Assembly (NCBI GenBank): GCA_002633005.1
Contig: NMRA01000195.1
Location: forward strand, 393,738 to 457,737
Origin: Phoronis australis
Lineage: Eukaryota; Phoronida; Phoronidae
Direction of reading: 5' to 3'
DNA length: 64,000 nucleotides
In this document: positions 1 through 12,000 of the stretch, piece after piece
How positions within the stretch are numbered: position 1 is the stretch's first letter
How the letters are laid out: every line of letters begins with the position of its first letter
Translations under genes and position numbers: made by a program
The notes under the pieces: generated by a model
What the model was told of the DNA's origin: nothing
The model's database searches: none
What the model saw: the letters and a program-made list of their open reading frames with translations, nothing else

Positions 1-55
1 AGAGACCGGCATGGATTATACTCTCAACTTTCCTGGGACAAAAAGTGTTTTAGAG
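1..55 (+). CDS. FAF1: FAF1 exon (UBL2 start, cut by window edge)
   Basis: The frame entered at base 2 gives ETGMDYTLNFPGTKSVLE, ending at donor gtgag. It matches the first strands of the second ubiquitin-like domain. The 5' boundary is outside the window. Confidence 0.85.
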
Positions 56-3000
56 GTGAGTTTTGTCTCTAGAAACAGTATTTTTATATGGACGAATCAT
101 GTTTGGTATATGGAAGTAAACTGATGCAAGGTATTTCCAAAGTAGTGTCCTGGAGGCTCTTTCAGAAAAGTTGACTTTGTTTACTGTAGTGGCATTGCGT
201 CCGAAAAGAATAACTTGGGCCCCTTCAGAAACTTTCCGCCTGCAGTGCTGTCATTCAACCAATGGCTTTCAAGGTTAGGTAGAACCCTAGAAAATTGTCC
301 ACTTACAGTAGTGGCTTATGAGATTCACATGAAATTCCTATACTATGCTTTATACACTTGTCTCCAAACCACTGTTAGGAATTGTTTTAAACTTAAAGTA
401 AGATGTTATAATAGATTGAAGTCATTGATAATCTTTAAGGTCATTGTGTTAACCTTTCATTATCTCTAAGACTTGATCACAAATTTCTGTGGCTTCTTTT
501 TGAATGGTTATGTGTGGTCTAAACTAGAGTGTATAGTTTGTTATGCTCAACTTATCCTGCAACTAACACGAATTGTCTTATTTTGTCTGTGTCTACACAC
601 TGTTATTTATTTCTAGGTGAAGCAAGCGGTGTATAACATAACCAATGTACCTGTATCGAAACAGGTATGGAAAGGTTGGCCCCCTGAAGCAGGTGACAAT
701 ACTGTAAGTTCAAGGTCGTGAGAGCCTTCCTAGCTACTACAAACAATCTTTGTATTTCTTCTAGATTTGAATCTATCTCAGCCTTAACAATCAGTTATGT
801 TACAAGCTTTAGTGAAAAGTACTAACTTGGGGTTTCTGAAAGGACCCACAGCACGAAAGGGGTGGTTTCTATAGCAACAGTTTTTGAAAAAAATCCACCG
901 TAGGCCCCGTTTTGAGATTGTTCTCCTCATCTGATGCAGTACATTACATAAGAAATTGGACAACGTACCATTTCCCTGTCATGATTTTTAATTCTGGTAA
1001 CAGCAAAAATTACTGGTATTACTATTTTATGGGCAAAATTCTAAGTACAGAATGGCTTAGCCAGTTTGCTAACTTTTCTGTAAATTTCCCTTTGTTCTTG
1101 GTTATGAGGGAAAGCTGCTCTGGCTGTCATAATGAGGATATCTGGGTCATTTTGAGGATATCCGGGTCATTTTGAGGATATCCGGGTCATTTTGAGGATA
1201 TCCGGGTCATTTTGTCTGAATATGTCTGCCATGGATTGCATGTGCTGAAAATCTGAGCAAGATGTCATTATTGTTATTCAATGTTTAAGTTTAAAAAGGT
1301 CTATCAAAATATTTAGAATTTACCATTGGTCAGTAGAAAAGTTATCAGTCTACGAAGTGAAACCTTTCTCTTGGAACGTACCTGAAGAGCCTATGGCTAT
1401 GTTGTAGATGACCCTGGCTGGCTGCGGTATAACACATCCTTGTCACAGTCTGGAACTGTCAACATCCAAAGAATCGACATCAAGGAGGGCAGCGCCAGTA
1501 AGTGGCCATTTTATTGTATTGCTGTTCAACGCATAGTAAATATTAAATGTCAGAATAGACTGCGTCTATAGATTTTTTACCGTTTAACTTAAATCCAGTA
1601 TCTTAAGTGTGGGATTACCAAGGTTTGGTGAATGACCCAAGTCAAACTGTTAGACAACTGACTGCCCTGAAGACTAATAGCGTTTGGTAAAGTTTCTTAG
1701 AATGCGGAAAATAGATTAAATTGTATTATTCTGCCACTGAAACAAAGAAGTCGAAGTGTTCACCCGATATTTTCACAGTTTGTTTGTAAAGATTTTGAAT
1801 TCTTCTTGATGTCAAAGCATTCTCCATTTAGTTTCAAATTACAAAAAAACGACCTGTCAGCTGCTCGTCACCTTGTCCATTTTTCTCTCAAGGCAAGCGC
1901 ATCTCCTTATTTGGTATGGCAAGACATAGGCATAGCACATTACCCTTATATAGAAACTGTTACATTTGACCTTTGATGTAAACAAAACAATGGTGCTTTT
2001 GGGGAAAAGTTTACTGGGTAATTCGTTGAGCGCATGAATGCATCTGTATTATTAAAGGCAGAGAAATTGAAAACTGTTTTGGGATGAAAGAGTTTATTGT
2101 TCATCTTTTTCAAAAATAACGATTTTTTGTAGAAATTCGTACAATATCTAAATTGAATAACTCTCACGTTAACATCCCCAAATAGTAGAATTGCTCTGTA
2201 TAGAAGGACTGGTATTTTTCATAGTTTCTGCGTTCCAGTCTGTTTGTCAGCTGAATGCTGTGATGACTAATAATGTATTTTGACTTGTTTGATACAAACT
2301 AGGATGTAGTAGAACAGGTGGAACTGAGCAGTGACAGTGATGATGAGGAGTTTGAAGATGCTCAAGATGACGGAGGATTTGATGACGACATGTTGGTTGA
2401 CACACCTGTAGTCAAGCAGGAACCACTCAGTGAGTTGATGGGGGGCACTATCTGGGGGTGTAGTGTGGGGTGCAGTCTAGCTCTGTGTACGTAAACTTAT
2501 TTTCTTCAAGACAGTTGAATAGTAGTTGCCGCGAAAGGTCTGACGTTAATCTTAACTCCTCAGAAACTAACAAATTTCAGACCAAAATTTTCATAAGTAT
2601 GATTTTCTAATCATTTATGTCAAATTTCACTGTGTCTTCCCTACAATTTTTGTCACAATTTTAGTAAAACAGGTAGCTTTAAGCTGATTTCATCAATTTG
2701 TTGACTTAAGTACTAGACATTGGAAGTGGACCTTCACTATCAAGTTAGCTCTAGTTTGTGTGGTCCCTTAATGTGTCTTTCGTATGTCTGGCTGCTGACA
2801 TGGGTCTCACCACTAAGCGTATGGTCAGACATCGGAAATCTCTGATAAAAGCCAAGTGTTCGTTGTGCTTCAACCAAGAATAGCACATGATGTCAAGATC
2901 AAACACAAGATACGCCAGTTCTTGCAATTAAATTCTAGGCTAAGTGATAAAATGAGCTATAAGAAATAAGAGGCAAATAACACACAAGTGGTAGGCTAAT

Positions 3001-6000
3001 TTTAATAACCTCATTCATTTAAATTGGAGACAAATTTCTTGACTTTGACAGGGGCTGCTTGCTGAAACTTGAAATTTTATCTTCAACAGGCATACAACTT
3101 AAAGCTTAACTGAACTCTGTCATATTTACTGTTTAGCCTCCTTAAATTCAGTTTTCTGATTGTTCTATAAATTCTGTCACCAATGCACCACTCACAAGGA
3201 CAATTTAATGGGATCAGGGGAAGATAAGGCTTCGAAGGTTTATGCAATACCATTCTGAGGGAGGTGCACGCAGATTTTATTTGGACTTGGGATAGTTGAA
3301 GTTGGGAGCCTATGCTCGGCAAAGTTTTAGCGTCCAACCTTTAATATATGGTTATGAGTCATTGGGAAATACGTCTGCTTGTGGTTCTCTTGTGGAGTCC
3401 TCTCATGGAAAAATTTGTGGAAAGGCCATTTTTGTGATCTCTTTGAACTCTGGATATATGCACATTTAGAAATGGAAAGAAATGTAGGTGTATCTGTTAC
3501 GTTTTCTTCAGATCTGCTGATGAAGGTATTTCTAAGCTGAATTTCGAACCCATGTTTGTGGTGAGGAGAGTATTGGAACAATATGTTACTCAGTTCACTG
3601 AAGATTGCTAATCCTGACATATATTATCAACATTGTATATCTAAAGTTATATATTATTTAGTGTTGTTCATTTCAGTGCCAGATAACGTTCAAGATGAAC
3701 TGGTGCTAGCAGAACATTTCAGCCGTGTATTTGGGGAAAGGTTAGTTTGAGAGTTGGCCATGGTTAAAGTCGATTTCTTTGGTAACTTGAGTCACAGACG
3801 AGCAATTATAGCAAAGACAACTTTTTGATGTAAACTGTTTATCCTTAAAATTTAGAGCCAAACTTTCCTCAATCAAATTAAGAGGCGATGTTGAGGCTTC
3901 AAAAGAACTCTGAGTATGTTATTGATAGTGATTACTGTATAAGTTGGCTTGTCATGGCGTGTATGTACCAAGCATGGTCTCGAGGAATATCGAATTGAAC
4001 CCACTTGTAATCTTAAGTTTCTTGGTAACTGAGGTAAGTGGTATACGTCAAAAGTTTGGTTATGTTAAGGAACATGGGTTTATAGTACTCAGCCAGCTAG
4101 CTGTATAAAGACTATCGTCAGAATACAGCTAGGTACCACTGTCTTGAGCTCCGTTATGCTCCGAAATTTCACACCGTGTGGGTAGTTCTTCTTGTTACCT
4201 CGTCGTGAAATGACCGGCGAGGGTACATGCAAAATCTGGGAGTCAACCGACACTCATCTTGCCCGTTGCAGCCGTTTTAAGTGAAAAACAATCTAATAAA
4301 CATCATTTTCTTGCATAATTCTCCACCTTTTGTAATAAAGAAAAATGTGTCATTGTTTTGAAAGCAGTATGCTTATTTTAGAATTTTTTTCAACATCTCT
4401 TTGAAGGTAACAGCTTCGCAGCAGCAAAATTTGTTCTGAAATTCGGTTTGCTGGTATTAAAATACTAAAAACTTGTAACAAAATGAAACCAGTTCCGTGA
4501 CATGTATGCAACCTCGTGGAAGAAGAACAGATGATTGAATAATCGGCAAAAAAAAAGCTGGCCAATAGGCCGATGCAAAAGATTGCTCCACAACTTTAGC
4601 TCTAGAATAACAGTAGAACGCCAATTTTCCAACACTGGTAAATTATTTAGTTTACTCAAGGAAGAGTGTAGTTTTTAATTACAATAATTTTGTGTCAGAT
4701 TTTAGTTGGCCAGTTTTTTCCCACATCAACGCAAAGCTGTATTTTTAGTATTAATACAACTTTATAGCAAGCCTATGTGGGTAAAGCCCTAGGTTAAATC
4801 AGCTTGCATATCACGTATCTCGATGTAATTATCCACAGCTATCATCACATATTTATGTTACAATATAATGATTATGTTATACCATGATCATTATACTTTA
4901 GTACAGTCATTATGTTGTGATACAGTCATATTATTATATTAATATATAAAATCTTGTCTTCCATGGTTATGATTTGTGCAAGATAATCATTCCCACTTTG
5001 TTACTTCATGGAAAACTGGCCATATTTTTTCTGACAAATTTCGTTTATGTTTTCAGGTATGGTTTTATTCATCCCGTGTTTTACTTAGGATCACTGGACG
5101 ATGCCCTTAAAGAGGCCCTACATGTTAAAGCCAAAGATGTAAGTCTGTCCCATTCAATACGCCCATCTACAAAACAAGTCTTTTGCATTGTTGACCAACG
5201 TCTCATTTGTGGACACCATTACTAGGGCTGTGTTAAGTGTATGGTCTGTGTTCATGCCATGTTGTAGATTTTCTTTTGGAAACCCTGTAAACTTATTAAT
5301 GAGGCATGGAACGCGAAAACTCATCAAAAATATCTTTTAAACAAATCGTGACGAAAGTACCATCTTGCATCTTTTAGTACAGATTATTTCGCTTTTCCCT
5401 GTGAGAAAATTTCCAGAAAAAGTTACAAAATTCCCAATTTTTGAAATACACACGAAGGAAAAACTCTGGTTAGCACAGAGTTTCTAATCTCCCTCCAACT
5501 TGTGATAAATGCATGTCAGTTGCTTGAAGTCGCTTGAGGTCAAAGGTCACATTTTCCATATAAGGAAAATGTGCTAGGCCTATGTCTTGCCATACCAAAT
5601 AAGGAGACGTGCCTTGCCTTGTGGGAGAAAAATCGAAGTGGCACGTAGTTGACAGATTGATTTTTTTGAAATTTGAAACTATTAAGCGAAAGTGTTTTGA
5701 TATCAACAGGATTTAAACATGTTTACGAACAAACTCTAAAAATACCTGGTGAGCAGATTGAATTCTGATCCAGTGGCAGAGAACCACTTTCAATATTGCA
5801 ATTTAGTCTGTTTATCACGTTCCAGGCATCTTTAACTTGTGAGAACTTTGAGATTAGATTTCTTTATTTTTGCTCACTGTTAAAATAAGAGCTCAGTACT
5901 GACCAGAGTTGACCTGTTGTCACTGTAGTACTTAACACACCTGTGGACAACATTGAAACTTGAAGTTGCATTATTGAAAAATTTTCAATTTTGAATCGCG

Positions 6001-9000
6001 TAGTGCTTTGAAATGTCATGGAAACCAGTCCCATCACTATGAGAAAGGAGTGATCCTGTGTATGTTGAAATGAAGTAAAGTGTCTGCTATAAGGTTTGGA
6101 GCACACTGAGTGAAATGGGCATATCAAATTTACAGCATTTTACGCAGTCGTCCTGTTCACTACAATAACAAAGTGTTCACAACTGGCCTTGTGTTATGTC
6201 TCTTATTTGGCAACCACTTGCTAGTCTCGACAGCTTTGTTGATGTTTTTATTTTTAATTTCCCATCAGTATTAGCTATCCAGCTGTTATTTCTCAGCCAT
6301 GTCCCTTTCATGAATGACTCATTCACTCTGTCTCGTATTGAAGCTACACCAGTCAAATAACTTCTGTGCTCTTTCAAAGTGTCTCATTTCAAAGTTGGCA
6401 GCACGCCATGATTGCAGTTAAAAGCTTATTGGCACGCCTGCCACATTATCGTAGTGCTCCTATTTCAGAAGTCTGTTCTAGCACTCCCGCCAAAATGTCA
6501 CAATGCTCTTATTTCAGAAGTGTGTACTAGAGCTACTGTCACAATATCACTGTGCCCTTATTTTCGATATGTGTTCTAGGACTGTGCCACATAGATCACA
6601 ATGCTCTAATATCAGCACACCTGCTACAATCTTGCTATGCTCATATTTCAGAGGCGTCTACTAGCTGTTTACCTACACTATGACCAGAGCATACAGGCCA
6701 ACGTGTTCTGCTCACAGGTTCTTTGTTCTGAAACTATAGTCAACTACCTCAGTAACAACTTTGTCACGTGGGCTTGGGATTTGTCGTCAGAGAGCAATAA
6801 AGCCAGGTATGTACAGATGCTGAAGCAGGTATAGGATAGTTACTAATCTCCTTACCAACTAATCCTGCCATTACCCATCAATCAAAGATCACTTCATCTC
6901 TTTTGATAGTAGAAAGCCATTGTTCTCATGACTAGGTAGGAATTTTGGACCAGTTTTACTTGGCATGTAGCCTTGTCTTATTCATTTCTCTCATAGGTTA
7001 CTGGCCATGTCTGATTCAGTTCCCTCACTAGTTGCTGTTCGTGTCTCATCCAGTTCTCTGATCATGAGTTACTGGCCTTGTGTTATTCAGTTCTCCCATC
7101 ATAAGTTACAAGCCTTGTCGCTTTCAGTTCTCTCATCATAGGTTACTGGCCTAGTCTCATGTAGGTGTGTCATCATAGGTTACTGGGGCTGTTACATTCA
7201 GTTTTCTCATCATAGACTGTTGGCCTTGTTGTCTCAGTCAGTACTCTCATCATAGACTATTGGCTATATTGTATTCAGTTCTCTCTTATGATAAGTTACT
7301 GGCCTTGTCTCATTTTGTTGTCTCGTCACAGGTTGCAGGGGTTTCCTCATTCAGTTTTCTCATCATAGACTATTGACCTTGTTCTCTCATCAGAGGATAC
7401 TGGCCTCGTCTTATTCAGTTTTCTCATCATGGACTATTGGCCTTGTCATATTCGATTCTCTAATCATAGGTTACTGGCTAAATGCACTCAACACTTTGGC
7501 TCTGTGGCTGCCACTACGCTACGTAACTTCCAACCAGACCAGTTGCCCCTCCTGTTGGTCATCACAAGAACGAGGTCCACTAACGAAGTGTTTACAGTTA
7601 TACAAGGTAGGTTTACTTGAGGCCTTTGGGTACAGCTATGCCATGTGTTCCCTTTAGGACAAAATGATTAAGAATCGCACCATGTTCTAGAGTTAGACTC
7701 ATATACTACCTTGGCAACTGAAACCAAACCAGAATGACAAACAAATTGTTGGTTTAGCCTAAAACAATAATCACCAGTCAATTTTCCCTCAAGTCTAAAA
7801 ATCATTTCTTACCTGAGAATGGCACAAGTTGATACGGATAGCAATGGGTGGTCTAAATTAAATATTGCTTTTTGACAGAAGGCTTGGTTGCAGGAATTTT
7901 ATTATGCGCCCACATGTGGGCGCATTATTCAAATTGATGGTCAGTTGACTGAAATTATGTACTGCTGATGTTTATTGTCCCTTGATGGAAATTATATCAA
8001 AAGTAAATTGATACTGCATGTCTTGGCAATAGTAAAAATGTGAAATTCTTCAGACTAGCAGAGTTACCACATTTTACTTAGTCTTATTTCACAGTTTGTG
8101 GACACATTGACAGTACGGTGTATGTGTTATTGGTGGCACTTATTGACTGAAGCAAGAATCTGAAATGTTAGTTTAAAAACTTGATTGACAGTTGATGTCC
8201 CCTTTACTGCTTGTGTCTGTTGGGCTAATGTATAATTCTCCCACCAGGAGGCATCACTATCGATGAAGTCATGTCCAGTCTAATGCACTCAGTTGATGTG
8301 TTCCAGCAGCAACAGTCGGTTGACATTCAAGAAGAGGTCTGTTTTACTGTACTCACAGTTGATTGGAGAGTCAATGTATTACCTGGGCTGAGTTCCATAG
8401 ATGCAAAAATGTTGAAGTATAGCTAGTTTGATCGGGTGCATATCTCCCCAAGACTTGTGTGCTCTTGCTTTTTCGCAAGTATATTGCATCTATGGAATGC
8501 GAACCTGGCACATTTGAAAATTAGATGCTTATTGTACCTACATTTACCTGAAAGTTTGTCATGTGGTAATTTTGGAATGAGAAAACTAAACCAGTGCCCT
8601 GTGTATTATTAGTGGTCTGAAATCTTAGCTATAACATTTTGATATTTTGTCATTAAATGTCTCACATGCCTTACTTCAAAGAATTTTATCTAGTGCTTGA
8701 GTTACAGTTGTCCAATTTAAATTTGAAAATTGCAAGGAGAAAGTATTTGTTTTCTTAAATGGTAAAGGATATTTCCTGTTTCTAAATTGAATTTGATGGC
8801 TTGGGTGTTGGTTGACAAGCTTGTATGTTGTCTCATGACAACCTGGTCTGTGTGTTGTCTGATGACAACCTGGTCTGTGTGTTGTCTGATGACAACCTGG
8901 TCTGTGTTTTGTCTGATGGCAACCTAGTCTGTGTGTTGTCTGAAACATCTTTGAATGTTGTTGCTTAACAGTATGTTCTGCTTCCAAAATTAGTTGCATT

Positions 9001-12000
9001 AGTTAAAAGGGGCGCCTGGGTTTAGAAAAGGAATGTTCTTTATTGCAAACTTGGCAGTTGTTTTATTTTGTGACATATAGAATCTGTGCCCTGAAAATAC
9101 TTTTCATTTACAAGATAAACACGGCTTTGTAATCGACAATGTACATTGATTCACAGAAGTATTGAAAGCTGTGTCTCTTAAAAGTTGCTAATGAATGAAG
9201 TCTGTTTGTTTTGTTGACAGATGTCTCTTCTCTTGATAATGTTGTAGGCTGAAAGAGAGGCTCGTGAAACAATGAAGTTACAGCAGGACATGGCATATCA
9301 GGAATCTCTGGCCGTCGACAGGGCAAAGGTCAGCTAGTTCATTGTGGCATCTTCTTACTGCTAAAGATTGTTGTTATTGTTCATTATAATATGTAGTTAC
9401 TATTGACCTGAAGCCACCTGTTGGCCACACCAAATGCCCTAAATGTTGCTCTGTTTATTATTACATTTTCAACTTTAGTTTTAATTAAATATGTAAAGCT
9501 GCTATGAAGCAAATTCCTATTGCTTATCTAGATTTTGCTATAGACCGCTTGCAGTATGAAGTTGCTCCCAAATTGTTCCTTGTTAGCAGTTATTTCTTGG
9601 CTTGCAAGGTTCTGATGGATTTCTGTGCGTGGGAAGATTTGGCAGTTCATTGTTCCTTGAGACTAAGCTCAACATGTTAGCTCATCATTGCGGCTCATCG
9701 TTCTGAGCATGGTCTCAAATATCGATGAGCTGACAGTTCTTTCCAAGCTCAGGGACAGATTTTCATCCAAATGTGGAGAAAGGTGAGACCATTTGTGGTA
9801 AACGGTCTAAATTAAGATTACATTTTTATGCGCCCACATATTTATATGTGGACGCATTATGTCGTCATCTCCGTCCGTCCGTCCGTCCGTCCGTCCAGGC
9901 GGCGTCCGTCCGGCGTCCGGCGTCTGGCGTCCGGCGTCGGCTGCTCTATCTCCAAAACCCTTTGACATATGTTCATGAAATTTGACACATATGTTCCATT
10001 CATGAATGGGACGGCATGTGCGAACTTTCGGACGGATCCGACTACCGGTGTGCCCCCTACTGGCAATTTTAGTTTTTTACTCTTACCTTTGTATCTTCAA
10101 AAGTCCTGAACGGATTTTCATGAAATTTGGTATGTAGGCACTTATTAGTGAGATGACGCTATCCTCCCGTTTTCAGATGGATTCGACATAGTTTGCGCCA
10201 CCTAGTGGCCATTTTTAGTGTTTTCGAGTGTGTTTTTGTGCGTCAACCCCTCTATCAACCAAACCGCTCAAAGGATGATTGTGAAAATTGGCATGTATAT
10301 GCTTACTATGTAGAGGATGGTTGACGATGATTTTCCGACGATTTCGACTACTGTGGCGCCTCCTAGTGGCAGTTTTGTTTTTTTGCGCCTATGGCTGTAT
10401 CTCCTAAACCGTTCGCAGGATCTTTACAAATTGTGTAAGTATATTTATATGATGTTAACAACGGAAGATGACGACTTTTGGTCGGATCCGACTACCGGTG
10501 TGCCCCCTAGTGGCAATTTTAGTTTTTTACGCTTACCTTTGTATCTTCAAAAGTATTGAACGGATTTTCATGAAATTTGGTATGTAGGCACCTATTAGTG
10601 AGATGACGCTATCCTACTGTTTTCAGATGGATTCGACGTAGTTTGCGCCACCTAGTGGCCATTTTTACTGTTTTCGAGTCTGTATTTTTGCGTCCACCCC
10701 TCTATCAACCAAACCGCTCAAAGGATGATTGTGAAAATTGGCATGTATGTGCTTACTATAAAGAAGACAGCTGACAATGATTTTCAGACGATTTGGACTA
10801 CTGTGGCGCCTCCTAGTGGCAGTTTTTTTTTTTTTGCGCCTATGGCTGTATCTCCTAAACCGTTCGCAGGATCTTTACGAAATTTAATAAGTGTAATTAT
10901 ATGATGTTAACAACAGACGATGACGACTTTTGGACGGATCCGCCTACCAGTGTGCCCCCTAGTGGCAATTTTATTTTTTTACGTTTACCTCTGTATCTTC
11001 ACAAGTCCTAAACGGATTTTCATGAAATTTGGTATGTAGGCACCTATTAGTGCGATGACGCTATTCTCCCGTTTTCGGATGGATTCGACCTAGTTTGTGA
11101 CACCCAGTGGCCATTTTTACTGTTTTTGAGTCTGTTTTTTGGCGTCCACCCCTCTATCAACCAAACCGCTCTAAGTATGATTGTGAAAATTGGCATGTAT
11201 GTTCTTACTATGAAGAGGACGGTTGACGCTGAATTTCCCATGACTTTGATTACTGTGGAGCCTCCTAGTGGCAGTTTTTTTTTGCGCCCATGGCTGTATC
11301 TCCCAAACCGTTTGCAGGATCTTTACTAAATTTAACAAGTGTATTTATGTGATGTTGACAACGGACGATGACGACTTTAGGATGATTCTGACTACCGGTA
11401 TGCCTCTAGTGGCAATTTAAATATTTCACATTGACCTCTGTATTTTCATAGGTCTTCAGGTGTATACTTTGTGTTACTTCGTGACTATGAAGGAAAAGTT
11501 CCAAGTAGAAATTTGTTTCTGGCATTCTAATGCTGTGCTAATCTCGTATGTTGGTAAATTTGTTTTTAATTCTATGTTTCTGTGGTGCTTTAAGCAACTG
11601 ATGCATAGGATGTGCTTGTATTATGAAGATCACTCACATTTTGAACCCTAGCCTATTGAGGAGACAATGACCATGCCTTTCCATTTTGCAAAGTACAGCA
11701 TACTACATATATGCCCTCTACTGGCCACTTTATGGTACCAGTAAACAACCCTAGAAGGATACCGTATGTGGTGCAATTGTGGGCGCATTTCAACGCTCTG
11801 CGTTGCTCTTGTTTGTTATAGCTGCAGCAGTTATAAATTTAAGATAGGTGCATTCAGCCAAATACCTACAAAATGAATGAAAAATTCATTAAGTAACAGT
11901 AGGTAATATTGTCTGAATGTAGAATGCCTGCATGCCAATCTGCCATAGATTGGGTCACGTGACCGTGCCTTTTGTGCAAAATTTAGCGTATAAAAGAAAG

